The notes under the pieces were generated by a model. It saw only the letters and a list, made by a program, of their open reading frames with translations, searched no databases and was not told where the DNA came from. DNA of 64,000 nt from Streptomyces sp. SM10 (lineage in GTDB: Bacteria > Actinomycetota > Actinomycetes > Streptomycetales > Streptomycetaceae): positions 124,001 through 188,000 of the forward strand of contig NZ_NEUF01000048.1 of the NCBI RefSeq assembly GCF_002910915.1. Reading direction: 5' to 3'. Made by a program: the position numbers and the translations under genes. Positions 9,501 to 18,099 of the stretch are shown here, piece by piece. Numbering within the stretch: position 1 is the first letter of the stretch; the number at the start of each line of letters is the position of its first letter.

Positions 9501-9546
9501 GGCCGGCATCCGTGCCCGTCGTCGATGACGGGCACGGATGCCGGCC
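9501..9546 (+). terminator. Hairpin terminator after chitosanase
   Basis: Perfect 20-bp stem (9501-9520 with 9527-9546), 6-nt GTCGAT loop, 25 nt past the chitosanase stop. Confidence 0.85.
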
Positions 9547-9642
9547 GCCCGGCCGCCGTCACCCGTTCGGAGGATCCCCTCGTGCGGGCCCCGGGGGCCC
9601 GGGACAGGAACGGGGGACCTGCCGCTCGGGGCGTGGGCCGAG

Positions 9643-9658
9643 TAGGGTCACGCCCGTG
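9643..9658 (+). promoter_or_regulatory. Leaderless-type promoter of the PPOX gene
   Basis: A -10-like TAGGGT (9643-9648) lies 7 nt before the GTG at 9656 and no ribosome-binding site is present. The first transcribed base would be at or next to the start codon. Confidence 0.5.
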
Positions 9659-10036
9659 ACTCTCCAGGATTTCGCCCGCAGTGAGTACGTCAGCCTGACC
9701 ACGTACCGGAAGGACGGCACTCCAGTCGCCACCCCCGTCTGGGCCGCGGAGGACGGCGGCGTGCTGTACGTCTGGACCCGGTCGGACTCGTGGAAGGTGA
9801 AGCGGCTGCGCAACGACAGCCGGGTGCGGGTCACGGTCTGCGACGTCCGTGGCCGGATCGCCGACGGCGCGCCGAGCGCCGAGGGAACGGCCCGCATCCT
9901 CGACCGTGACGGAACCGCCGCGGTGCGCAAGGTACTCGCCCGCAAGTACACCTGGAAGTTCTGGCTCGTGGACTGGCCCGCCATGGTTGCGCGGCTCGGC
10001 AAGCGGCCCCACACGGGAATCGCCGTCACCCTCTGA
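9656..10036 (+). CDS. PPOX-class (pyridoxamine 5'-phosphate oxidase-like) F420/FMN-binding protein
   Basis: 126 aa, compact split-barrel flavin/F420-binding protein. The GTG at 9656 is chosen because MTLQDFARSEYVSLTTYRKDG is the normal family N-terminus and a TAGGGT -10 box sits 7 nt upstream. Conserved segments: TPVATPVWAAEDGGVLYVWT, SWKVKRLRNDSRVRVTVCD, and the C-terminal HTGIAVTL. In actinobacteria these small proteins are usually F420H2-dependent reductases or biliverdin-reductase-like proteins; the substrate is not known. Confidence 0.82.
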   Translation: MTLQDFARSEYVSLTTYRKDGTPVATPVWAAEDGGVLYVWTRSDSWKVKRLRNDSRVRVTVCDVRGRIADGAPSAEGTARILDRDGTAAVRKVLARKYTWKFWLVDWPAMVARLGKRPHTGIAVTL

Positions 10037-10170
10037 CGGGGCGCGCCCGCCGCGCCCGCGCTCCGGCCGCACCCTTCCGGAAAAGCGTGCGTAGCGCTTC
10101 TGTAACACGCCTGCGGTCGAATGCCCGCGGACTGGAATGGTCCAGTCCCGGGCGACCGGTGAGGGCGACA

Positions 10171-11541
10171 GTGACAGTGCATCAGCATGCGGCGGAAGTA
10201 CGGGCGTTCGCACAGTACCTGCGAGCTCTGGCTGCCCTGCTCGATCCCGGGCAGGGCTGGTACGGGGTGTTCCGGGTCCGCGACCCCGAAGGCATGCGCG
10301 CCTGTTTCGACGGCGCCGAGGTACCTCCCTGGGACGTCGTCGAGTCGCTGCTCCAGGACCTCGCCGCGTTGCGTGGCACCGCGTTCGCCGCACAGGAGTC
10401 CGTCCAGGCCGCCGCGCTGTGCGCCGCCTCTGCGGCCGCGCACGACAGGCGCCCGGGCGGGCGGCAGGCACTCGTCGACCGGCTGGGCGTGATGCTTCAG
10501 GAGCAGTCGTACGCGGCCCGGCGGATGCGGGCCGCCGGCGCGGACGGGACGGGTGCGGCGGACGGGGAGACGGAGGCGATGGCCTGGGCGCGGGACGACC
10601 ACGTCCGCGCCACGGCACGCTGCGTGGAGCTCCGCCACCGCTTGGCGGCCGTCGAACGGACGGTGCCGGACAGCTGGTTCCGGGAGCAGGGCCACGAGGA
10701 CGAGCCGGACCCAGGTGGCCGTCCGTCCGTCCCCGGCCCCCGCCGCGCCGAGGAGCCCACGGCCCCGTGGGCGCGCCCCGGTCCACGGGCGGAGGCGGAG
10801 CCGGTCACGGTCAAGAAGCGCAGGAAGTCGGGCGGGGCGCGCTTCGCCGGCCTGGAGATCGAGGACGACGCACAGGCCGAACCCGTGCCCTCGGAGGGGC
10901 CCGTGCTCCCGGCTCCCGCGCCCGCCGCCTTACCGCGCGGCGCACGCTTCGGCGGGTCCCGCGTCGACGAGGGGGCCCCGCGGTTCCCGCAGGCCGCCGA
11001 GGCCGACCCCGCCGCACGCCGGGCGGCCGAGGACACCGTCGCGCTGCTCGTACGGCTCCGCGCGGAGAGCCGCACCGGTGAGGCACACGTGGTGCTCTGC
11101 GAAGCGGCCGGCCGGCCCGCGGGGCATCTGCCCGTACTCGCCGTGGCTCTTCACCAGGCGGGGCTGGCCGCCGACTGGGCGACACTGCTGTGGGAGGTGT
11201 CCTCCCTGCCTCCGGCCGAACTCGCCGCCGCCGCAGGGGCCCTGGCGGCCGCGGGCCGCGCCGAGGACTGCGGGCAACTGCTCCGACAGGGGGTGGCCCG
11301 GCCCGCCGGCGAGATCGCCGACGCCGTCGTCGCCCTCGACCGGGCCGGACTCGAGCCGGAGGCCCGGGCGCTGCTGGGCGCGTTCGTCCGCGTACGGACC
11401 CCCCAGGACGCGGCGCGCATCGCCGAGGGCGGGCCGCGTCACCTCGTGCCCCAACTGCTGGCTGCGGCGCGGGAGGTGTCCGCGGCGCGGGAGTGGGATC
11501 TGGTCCACGCGCTCCGGGTGGCCGGCATCGCAGCCCCGTAG
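10171..11541 (+). CDS. Conserved actinobacterial protein of unknown function
   Basis: 456 aa from the GTG at 10171 (MTVHQHAAEV); GTGs at 10159 and 10177 are alternatives, but the GAGG at 10160-10163 best serves 10171. Residues 1-130 are helical and conserved-looking (VRAFAQYLRALAALLDPGQGWYGVF, DPEGMRACFDGAEVPPWDVVESLLQDLA). Residues about 165-285 are a low-complexity Pro/Arg/Glu-rich linker. The C-terminal 160 residues are Ala-rich helices resembling degenerate repeats (LPPAELAAAAGALAAAGRAE, GLEPEARALLGAFV). No catalytic motif, signal peptide or membrane segment. Similar long Streptomyces proteins exist without an assigned role. Confidence 0.75.
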   Translation: MTVHQHAAEVRAFAQYLRALAALLDPGQGWYGVFRVRDPEGMRACFDGAEVPPWDVVESLLQDLAALRGTAFAAQESVQAAALCAASAAAHDRRPGGRQALVDRLGVMLQEQSYAARRMRAAGADGTGAADGETEAMAWARDDHVRATARCVELRHRLAAVERTVPDSWFREQGHEDEPDPGGRPSVPGPRRAEEPTAPWARPGPRAEAEPVTVKKRRKSGGARFAGLEIEDDAQAEPVPSEGPVLPAPAPAALPRGARFGGSRVDEGAPRFPQAAEADPAARRAAEDTVALLVRLRAESRTGEAHVVLCEAAGRPAGHLPVLAVALHQAGLAADWATLLWEVSSLPPAELAAAAGALAAAGRAEDCGQLLRQGVARPAGEIADAVVALDRAGLEPEARALLGAFVRVRTPQDAARIAEGGPRHLVPQLLAAAREVSAAREWDLVHALRVAGIAAP

Positions 11542-11586
11542 AGGCGGGGCGTACGGCGCCGGCCCGGCCGGGGCGCGCGGCGCCGG

Positions 11587-12435
11587 TCAGATGCCCAGGA
11601 GCCCCCCGAGCAGTCCTCCGACCAGGTCCCCGAGGGGATGGCCGCTCGCGGCGGTGTCCTCGGGCTCGGTGGCCGGTGCGTCGTCGTCGCTGTCCGCCGG
11701 AGTCTCGTTCCCGGCCCCGTTCCCGGATCCGTCTCCTGTCCCGGCGCCGCTCTCCGCCCCGGTGTCCGGCGCGGTCGAGGGCTTTGTGGCTGACGCCGCG
11801 TCGTCCCCGGCGTCCTGCACGGCCGGACCGGGTGCGACGGGCTCCGCGGCCTTGGGGGGAGCCGCGGTGTGTCCCGTCTCCACGACGGGGATGTCCGAGG
11901 GGCCGGAGGACGCCCGGAGGGACTGGGGGGTGACGGCCTCGGCGCTCCGGGACGGCACGGCCGCCCCGGAGGTTGCGGGCACCGCCGTTCCGTCGGCCGC
12001 TTCGCCGGCCGGTTTCTGGCCTCCGTCCGGTGCCGGACTGGCTGCCCCCTCGCGTTCCAGGCCCATCGCCCTGGGCAGTTGGAGGAAGGGGGCACTGGAG
12101 TCGCTCCCGATCAGGGTGGCGACCAGGGTCGTGGCGTAGCAGGCGCAGCAGAGCGCCGCGATGGTGCCGGCCCGGCGCCAGGTACGGCTGCGTCGTCCGG
12201 TCATGTCGACGAAGACGGGCCCCGTGGACGGGGCCGGTCCACGGGGCGCCGGCCGGCCGGCGAACGTGGCCGGTGCCTTGCCGGGCGGTGGCGCGTCGGC
12301 CGTGTTCCCCGGCTCCGTGCCCGCTGGCCGCTTCGCCCCCGGGCGTCCGGCAGGCCCGTCCTCGTCGGCCCTTCCTCCGCCCCGCACCTCCTGGCGGTCC
12401 CGTACGTCGTTCGCTGGTGCACTGGCTATGCCCAC
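11587..12435 (-). CDS. Single-pass membrane protein with low-complexity extracellular tail
   Basis: About 282 aa from the GTG at 12435, chosen because GGTGGAG lies 6 nt upstream; the frame stays open to 12732 but the extra residues look non-coding. Residues 1-90 are charged and cytoplasmic; one helix follows (GTIAALCCACYATTLVATLIG); the rest is a Pro/Ala/Ser/Asp-rich stalk ending in a short hydrophobic tail (LGDLVGGLLGGLLGI). This resembles surface-exposed Streptomyces stalk proteins; no sortase signal is present. Convergent with the 10171 gene. Function unknown. Confidence 0.6.
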   Translation of the reverse strand: MGIASAPANDVRDRQEVRGGGRADEDGPAGRPGAKRPAGTEPGNTADAPPPGKAPATFAGRPAPRGPAPSTGPVFVDMTGRRSRTWRRAGTIAALCCACYATTLVATLIGSDSSAPFLQLPRAMGLEREGAASPAPDGGQKPAGEAADGTAVPATSGAAVPSRSAEAVTPQSLRASSGPSDIPVVETGHTAAPPKAAEPVAPGPAVQDAGDDAASATKPSTAPDTGAESGAGTGDGSGNGAGNETPADSDDDAPATEPEDTAASGHPLGDLVGGLLGGLLGI

Positions 12436-12781
12436 GTGTATCTCCACCTGTGTCGGCCTGTCGGACCGTATGCCCGCAGGGCCCATCCGCTGCCGGGGCC
12501 ACGCCACTCCTGTGCCGAAGAGGTCCGGCAACCGTGCCGGACCGATCCCCCCACCCCTACAACCGGTTCGGAACCGAAGGCCTCGAGGATTGGTCCGATC
12601 GGCTGGTGAACCGAACAACTGCCAACCGTGACCGCGGGTAACGGGCATCGCGGAACCCTGTGCCTCCCCCGAGCGGCTGCGGTTCACGTCGGTCACTCTT
12701 GCGGACGCCCGGGTGGCGAGGGTGTCCGTCACATGAACCGCAGTTGAGGGGAGGTGACTTGGCGCAGTCGCGGGGGTGGCC
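12436..12781. other. Intergenic stretch containing a 10-bp inverted repeat
   Basis: No gene seen. A perfect 10-bp inverted repeat (12677-12686 and 12734-12743) brackets 47 nt, with further partial similarity just inside the arms. It may be a hairpin at the 3' side of the broken aldo/keto reductase, or a small element relic. The promoter of the 12435 gene must lie in the left part. Confidence 0.4.
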
Positions 12782-13829
12782 TCAGTACGGCGAGCCGTCC
12801 ACCGTGCGCCCGGCCGCGGAGCGGCCGCCCTCGATGTCCTGCCAGCGGTCCCCGTACGCGTTCCGGGTGATCTCCCGCTCGCGCAGGAAGTCGTGCGGGA
12901 ACCCGAGCGGGACGGCGCTCACCGCGTCCACCCGCTCGACCGCCCCGGCGTCCAGCCGGGTGCCCAGGCATGCGAGATTGTCCGAGAGCCGGCTCTCCGT
13001 GGAGGCGCCGATGATCGGGACGATGGTGCCGGGCCGCCCGCGCAGCCACGCCAGTGCCACCGGGGCCGGCGTCCAGCCGCCCTGTCCGGCGATCTCCACG
13101 ACGGCCCGGACGGTCTCCTGCTCGCGGCCCACGTCTCGTCCTGTCCGCCGGGGGCCTGTCCGTGAGGCCCCTGCCCGTGAGCCGGCCACGGGCGAGCGGG
13201 CTCCAGGCGAAGACGGCCTGTCCGAAGGCGTTGGCCTGCGGGCGGAGTTCACGCTCGGGCGTCCGTTCGAGCAGGCTGTAGCGGAGTTGCGAGCCCGCGA
13301 AGGCCGTCCAGCCGCGCAGCTCCGCACGGGTGTTGGCCCGGGCGATCTCCCAGGCGGGCCAGTCGGAGACGCCGACGTAGAGGATCTTTCCCGCGCGTAC
13401 GAGATCGTCGAGTGCGCGCATCACCTCTTCGACCGGCGTGAAGTTGTCCCGCGCGTGGACCCGCAGCACGTCCAGCCGGTCGGTGCGCAGCCGGCCCAGG
13501 CTCTCCTCCACCGACCGCACGAGGTTCTTGCGGTGGTTTCCGGCCGAGTTGACATCCCCGTCGGCAGTCGCGCAGGTGTACTTGCTGGCCAGCACGAGCC
13601 CTTCCCTGCGGCGTCCGAGCAGCTCGCCGAGGACCGTTTCCGAGGAGCCGGCGCCGCGGACGTCGGCCGTGTCGATGAAGTTGCCGCCCGCCTCCAGGTA
13701 GCTGTCGACGATGTGCCCGCTGACCCTCCTCACGGCCTCCGGATCCTTCTCGTGGCCACCCAGGGTCATGGCTCCCAGGGCCGGCTCGCTGACCCGCAGA
13801 CCGGTCCGGCCGAACAGTGTGAAACGCAT
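12782..13829 (-). pseudogene. Aldo/keto reductase broken by a frameshift
   Basis: The N-terminal part starts at ATG 13829 and reads like a full AKR barrel (LFGRTGLRVSEPALGAMTLGG, LASKYTCAT, LLERTPERELRPQANAFGQA, WSPLARGRLTG). Around 13130-13165 the frame moves by one base: the rest of the family (VRAVVEIAG, TPAPVALAWLRGRPGTIVPI, LSDNLACLG, SAVPLGFPHDFLRE) lies in the other frame and ends at 12782. The catalytic Tyr expected in DTADVYG is Arg here (DTADVRG, codon CGC), while the active-site Lys and His regions remain. Two independent defects argue for a real pseudogene, although a base-call error next to the G-run at 13151 cannot be excluded for the shift. Confidence 0.8.
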
Positions 13830-13998
13830 GGGTGTCCCCCTCGGGTCGGTGTTACCCGGAGGCCGGGGGCTGGAGCGGACTCCAGGACAAGAGCGTCACG
13901 GCCGTGCGCGCAGCCCGGTGGGCGTGCCGGCCTTCCTGGTGGGTGTGGACCGCTCGGGTACGAAACATGATCGACTCCGCCGGTTCACGGCGATGGTC

Positions 13999-14027
13999 TT
14001 GCCCCGGTGTGTGACGGGGCTTACGTT
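13999..14027 (+). promoter_or_regulatory. Putative promoter of the pyrimidine-catabolic operon
   Basis: TTGCCC (13999-14004) and TACGTT (14022-14027) are separated by 17 nt, giving a predicted transcript start near 14034, about 65 nt before the first gene. Confidence 0.5.
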
Positions 14028-14045
14028 CTCCTCCTATGCACCGTG

Positions 14046-14059
14046 TCTACGGGCGTAGA
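14046..14059 (+). promoter_or_regulatory. Inverted repeat TCTACG-GG-CGTAGA, candidate operator
   Basis: Perfect 6-bp arms with a 2-nt spacer, placed about 12 to 25 nt after the predicted start of transcription and 41 nt before the ureidopropionase ATG. The position suits a repressor site; the regulator is unknown. Confidence 0.45.
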
Positions 14060-14100
14060 GAACGTAGAGGCTCTCTGACGCCGCGTCGAAGGAGCAGCTC

Positions 14101-14943
14101 ATGTCCCACGTCGTACGTGCCGCACTCGTCCAGGCGACCTGGACCGGCGACACCGAATCCATGATCGCCAAGCACGAGGAGCACGCGCGCGAGGCAGCCC
14201 GCCTGGGCGCGAAGATCATCGGGTTCCAGGAGGTGTTCAACGCCCCCTACTTCTGTCAGGTCCAAGAACCCGAGCACTACCGCTGGGCCGAACCCGTCCC
14301 CGACGGGCCGACCGTCCGGCGCATGCAGGATCTGGCCCGGGAGACGGGCATGGTGATCGTCGTGCCGGTCTTCGAGCTGGAGCAGTCCGGCTTCTACTAC
14401 AACACCGCAGCGGTGATCGACTCCGACGGTTCGTACCTCGGGAAGTACCGCAAGCACCACATCCCGCAGGTCAAGGGCTTCTGGGAGAAGTACTACTTCA
14501 AGCCCGGCAACGCCGGCTGGCCGGTCTTCGACACCGCCGTCGGCAAGGTCGGCGTCTACATCTGCTATGACCGGCACTTCCCCGAGGGCTGGCGTCAACT
14601 CGGACTCAACGGTGCACAGTTGGTCTACAACCCGTCCGCCACCTCGCGGGGCCTCTCCAGCTATCTGTGGCAGCTGGAACAGCCCGCGTCGGCGGTCGCC
14701 AACGAGTACTTCATCGCCGCGATCAACCGCGTCGGCCAGGAGGAGTACGGCGACAACGACTTCTACGGGACGAGCTACTTCGTCGACCCGCGCGGGCAGT
14801 TCGTGGGGGAGGTCGCGAGCGACAAGGAGGAGGAACTCCTGGTCCGTGACCTCGATTTCGGCCTGATCGAGGAGGTCCGGCAGCAGTGGGCCTTCTACCG
14901 GGACCGTCGGCCGGACGCGTACGACGGGCTGGTGGAGCCGTGA
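14101..14943 (+). CDS. Beta-ureidopropionase / N-carbamoyl amidohydrolase (nitrilase superfamily)
   Basis: Hydrolyses N-carbamoyl-beta-alanine (or a related N-carbamoyl amino acid) to beta-alanine, CO2 and ammonia, the third step of reductive pyrimidine degradation. 280 aa, ATG with AAGGAG at 14089-14094. The nitrilase triad is visible: Glu44 (GFQEVF), Lys118 (KYRKHHIPQ) and Cys155 (GVYICYDRHFPEGWR). The substrate is assigned from the closely matching family sequence and the neighbours: an aminotransferase starting in its stop codon (GTGA overlap) and a dihydropyrimidinase. Confidence 0.88.
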   Translation: MSHVVRAALVQATWTGDTESMIAKHEEHAREAARLGAKIIGFQEVFNAPYFCQVQEPEHYRWAEPVPDGPTVRRMQDLARETGMVIVVPVFELEQSGFYYNTAAVIDSDGSYLGKYRKHHIPQVKGFWEKYYFKPGNAGWPVFDTAVGKVGVYICYDRHFPEGWRQLGLNGAQLVYNPSATSRGLSSYLWQLEQPASAVANEYFIAAINRVGQEEYGDNDFYGTSYFVDPRGQFVGEVASDKEEELLVRDLDFGLIEEVRQQWAFYRDRRPDAYDGLVEP

Positions 14944-16223
14944 CCGGACTGCACGAACGGCACCTGGCGGTCAGCCCCACATGGCTGGCGCTCTACTACC
15001 GGCAGCCCCTGGAACTCACCCACGGCGAGGGCCGCCACGTCTGGGACGCGGACGGCAACCGCTACCTCGACTTCTTCGGCGGCATCCTCACCACGATGAC
15101 CGCGCACGCCCTGCCCGAGGTGACCAAGGCGGTCTCCGAGCAGGCGGGCCGGATCATCCACTCCTCGACCCTCTACCTCAACCGCCCGATGGTCGAACTC
15201 GCCGAGCGGGTGGCGGCGCTCTCCGGCATCCCGGACGCCCGGGTCTTCTTCACCACCTCGGGCACCGAGGCCAACGACACCGCGCTCCTCCTCGCCACCG
15301 CCCACCGGGGGTCGAACCAGATCCTGGCGATGCGCAACAGCTACCACGGCAGGTCCTTCTCGGCGGTTTCGATCACGGGCAACAGGTCCTGGTCGACCAC
15401 GAGTCTGTCGCCGCTGCAGACGCTGTACGTCCACGGCGGTGTCCGCGGCCGGGGACCGTACGCCGAGCTGAGCGACGAACAGTTCGTCAAGGCCTGTGTC
15501 GCCGACCTCGAGGACCTGCTCGGGCACACCAGGGGTGCCGCGGCCCTGATCGCCGAACCCATTCAGGGCGTCGGCGGTTTCACCGCACCGCCCGACGGGC
15601 TGTACGCGGCCTTCCGCGAGGTCCTCGACCGGCACGGCATCCTCTGGATCTCCGACGAGGTGCAGACCGGATGGGGGCGTACGGGCGACCACTTCTGGGG
15701 CTGGCAGGCACACGCGTCGAACGGGCCGCCGGACATCCTCACCTTCGCCAAGGGCATCGGCAACGGCATGTCCATCGGCGGGGTGGTCGCCCGCGCCGAG
15801 GTCATGAACTCCCTGGACGCGAACTCCATCTCGACGTTCGGCGGATCCCCCGTCACCATGGCCGCCGGGCTCGCCAACCTCTCGTACCTGCTGGAGCACG
15901 ACCTCCAGGGCAACGCCCGCCGGGTCGGCGGTCTGCTCATCGAGCGGCTGCGGGCGGTGGGTGCGGGCTCCCCGGCCGTACGGGAGGTACGCGGCCGAGG
16001 GCTCATGATCGGCATCGAGCTGGTCAAGCCCGGCAGTGACGAGGCCGACCCGGAGGCCGCGGCGGCCGTGCTCGAAGCGGCCCGTGAGGGCGGGCTGCTC
16101 ATCGGTAAGGGCGGCGGCCACGACACCAGCGTCCTGCGGATCGCGCCACCCCTGTCGCTCACCGTCGCCGAGGCCGAGGAAGGCGCGGAGATCCTGGCCG
16201 AGGCGCTGCGGGCGGCCGGGTGA
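14940..16223 (+). CDS. Class III (omega) aminotransferase, probably beta-alanine or related
   Basis: PLP enzyme of fold type I, 427 aa, starting at a GTG that overlaps the previous stop (GTGA). Motifs: TTSGTEANDTALLLAT (phosphate-binding region), AALIAEPIQGVGG, WISDEVQTGWGRTGDHFWG with the cofactor Asp, and TFAKGIGNG with the Schiff-base Lys. In this cluster it most likely transaminates beta-alanine or beta-aminoisobutyrate produced by the preceding enzyme; AGXT2-like activity is an alternative. A 268-nt interval with GC-rich hairpins separates it from the dihydropyrimidinase gene. Confidence 0.85.
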   Translation: MTGLHERHLAVSPTWLALYYRQPLELTHGEGRHVWDADGNRYLDFFGGILTTMTAHALPEVTKAVSEQAGRIIHSSTLYLNRPMVELAERVAALSGIPDARVFFTTSGTEANDTALLLATAHRGSNQILAMRNSYHGRSFSAVSITGNRSWSTTSLSPLQTLYVHGGVRGRGPYAELSDEQFVKACVADLEDLLGHTRGAAALIAEPIQGVGGFTAPPDGLYAAFREVLDRHGILWISDEVQTGWGRTGDHFWGWQAHASNGPPDILTFAKGIGNGMSIGGVVARAEVMNSLDANSISTFGGSPVTMAAGLANLSYLLEHDLQGNARRVGGLLIERLRAVGAGSPAVREVRGRGLMIGIELVKPGSDEADPEAAAAVLEAAREGGLLIGKGGGHDTSVLRIAPPLSLTVAEAEEGAEILAEALRAAG

Positions 16224-16325
16224 CATCTCCGCGCGGCGGCCGGACATCGAGCCGTCGCACCCCGCGCTGACGTTCCCGTTCTCCCCGCCCGGGCGGTTCC
16301 CCCGGGAGGTTCTTCCGCCGGAGGT

Positions 16326-16343
16326 CTCCCCCGGGCGGGGGAG
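16326..16343 (+). promoter_or_regulatory. Hairpin in the aminotransferase-dihydropyrimidinase gap
   Basis: Seven-bp perfect stem (16326-16332 with 16337-16343) and 4-nt loop, set in a run of CCCGGG-rich imperfect repeats between 16281 and 16375 that could fold in several ways. It could terminate or attenuate transcription between the two genes. Confidence 0.35.
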
Positions 16344-16449
16344 CGGGATCCCTCGGGCGGGGGAAGAAAACGGGCGGCCCCGTGCCGGAAGCTGGACTCC
16401 TCACCGAGGGGGAGCGCGGAGGGCCTCACACGAGCCAAGGAACGTCTTC

Positions 16450-16468
16450 ACCGGTGGTCACCACCGGT
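16450..16468 (+). promoter_or_regulatory. 19-bp near-perfect palindrome upstream of dihydropyrimidinase
   Basis: ACCGGTGGT and ACCACCGGT (16450-16458, 16460-16468) flank one C. The palindrome ends 12 nt before the AGGAGG ribosome-binding site at 16481. Its symmetry and position are typical of a repressor operator. No second copy was noticed in the cluster. Confidence 0.5.
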
Positions 16469-16491
16469 ATCGCCACAGCGAGGAGGGGTAC

Positions 16492-17892
16492 ATGAGCCGC
16501 ACCGTCATCCACGGCGGCCTCGTCATCACCGCGTCGGACGAGATCCACGCCGACGTGCTCATCGAGGGCGGACGCGTGGCCGCCCTGGCCGCCCACGGCA
16601 CCGACGCCGCGGCGGGCTGGAGTGCCGACCGGAGGATCGACGCCACCGGCAAGTACGTCATTCCGGGCGGGGTCGACGCGCACACGCACATGGAGATGCC
16701 GTTCGGCGGGACCTACGCCGCCGACACCTTCGAGACCGGGACCCGGGCCGCGGCCTGGGGTGGCACCACGACGATCGTCGACTTCGCCATCCAGACCATG
16801 GGCCGCTCCCTGCGCGAAGGGCTCGACGCCTGGCACAAGAAGGCCGAGGGCAACTGCGCCATCGACTACGGCTTCCACATGATCCTCTCGGACGTGAACG
16901 AGTCCTCGCTCAAGGAGATGGACCGCCTGGTGGCGGAGGGCATCACCTCGTTCAAGCTCTTCATGGCCTACCCGGGCGTCTTCTACAGCGACGACGGCCG
17001 CATCCTCCGCGCCATGCAGCGGGCCTCCGGCAACGGCGGTCTGATCATGATGCACGCGGAGAACGGCATCGCCATCGACGTCCTGGTCGAGCAGGCGCTC
17101 GCCGAGGGGCGTACCGATCCGCGTTACCACGGCGATGTGCGCAAGGTGGCCCTGGAGGCCGAGGCGACGCACCGCGCCATCCAGCTCGCCAGGGTCGCGG
17201 GTTCGCCGCTCTACGTCGTGCACGTCTCCGCCGACGAGGCCGTTGCCGAGATCGCCGCCGCCCGTCACAAGGGGCTGCCGGTGTTCGGCGAGACCTGCCC
17301 GCAGTACCTCTTCCTCTCCACGGACAACCTCGCCGAGCCGGACTTCGAAGGGGCGAAGTACGTCTGTTCGACCCCGCTGCGTCCTCGGGAACACCAGGAG
17401 GCGCTGTGGCGAGGGCTGCGCGCCAACGAACTTCAGGTCGTCTCCACCGACCACTGCCCCTTCTGCTTCTCCGGCCAGAAGGAGATGGGACGCGGCGACT
17501 TCTCGAAGATCCCCAACGGGCTGCCGGGCGTGGAGCATCGCATGGACCTGCTGCACCAGGCAGTCGTCGACGGGCACATCTCGCGGCGCCGCTGGATCGA
17601 GATCGCCTGCGCGACGCCGGCCCGCATGTTCGGCCTGTACCCGAGGAAGGGCACGATCGCGCCCGGATCCGACGCCGACATCGTCATCTACGACCCGCAG
17701 GCCGTCCAGACCCTGTCCTCGGAGACCCACCACATGGACGTCGACTACTCCGCGTACGAAGGGAAGACGGTCACCGGGCAGGCCGAGACGGTCCTCTCGC
17801 GCGGCAAGCCCGTCATCCAAGGGCGGACGTACGTCGGCCACGCGGGACACGGGACCTTCACGCCCAGATCCACCTGTCAGTACCTCGACTGA
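16492..17892 (+). CDS. hydA: Dihydropyrimidinase (D-hydantoinase)
   Basis: Cyclic amidohydrolase that opens 5,6-dihydrouracil or -thymine, and hydantoins. 466 aa; the ATG at 16492 is fixed by AGGAGG at 16481-16486 and the family start MSRTVIHGGLVITASDE. Motifs: GGVDAHTHMEMPFGG (metal His pair), SFKLFMAY with the carboxylated bridging Lys, VVHVSADEA, GETCPQYL and STDHCPF with the metal Asp, as in the hydantoinase/dihydropyrimidinase family. The product feeds the beta-ureidopropionase encoded upstream. Its own palindrome and RBS suggest separate regulation from the aminotransferase. Confidence 0.92.
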   Translation: MSRTVIHGGLVITASDEIHADVLIEGGRVAALAAHGTDAAAGWSADRRIDATGKYVIPGGVDAHTHMEMPFGGTYAADTFETGTRAAAWGGTTTIVDFAIQTMGRSLREGLDAWHKKAEGNCAIDYGFHMILSDVNESSLKEMDRLVAEGITSFKLFMAYPGVFYSDDGRILRAMQRASGNGGLIMMHAENGIAIDVLVEQALAEGRTDPRYHGDVRKVALEAEATHRAIQLARVAGSPLYVVHVSADEAVAEIAAARHKGLPVFGETCPQYLFLSTDNLAEPDFEGAKYVCSTPLRPREHQEALWRGLRANELQVVSTDHCPFCFSGQKEMGRGDFSKIPNGLPGVEHRMDLLHQAVVDGHISRRRWIEIACATPARMFGLYPRKGTIAPGSDADIVIYDPQAVQTLSSETHHMDVDYSAYEGKTVTGQAETVLSRGKPVIQGRTYVGHAGHGTFTPRSTCQYLD

Positions 17893-17966
17893 ACGGCCCC
17901 CCACCCCGCCCGCGCGCGCATCGCACCCGGAGGCCACGGCGGAGCGGACACCCGACCCCAGGATTC

Positions 17967-18050
17967 GGCATGAGGCATGAGGCATGAGCCATGAGGGATG
18001 CGGCATGAGGCATGAGGCATGAGGGATGCGGCATGAGGGATGCGGCATGA
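17967..18050. repeat. Twelve tandem heptamers
   Basis: Exactly twelve 7-bp units in register: GGCATGA (8 copies), GGGATGC (3) and GCCATGA (1), ordered A A A c B A A A B A B A, where A is GGCATGA, B is GGGATGC and c is GCCATGA. The array lies between the convergent dihydropyrimidinase and alpha/beta hydrolase genes and is non-coding in both directions. The pattern indicates replication-slippage growth and it is likely variable between strains. Confidence 0.9.
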
Positions 18051-18099
18051 GCGTTCGGGCCGGGGCCAGCCCGGCCCGCGGTGGCCCGTGCGGCGGGCC

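Noticed and set aside
6936..9509. 857-codon open frame opposite ggt and the chitosanase gene
   Set aside because: It is the mirror of real genes in high-GC DNA; composition is Gly/Arg/Val-rich with no domain, and both genes on the other strand are complete.
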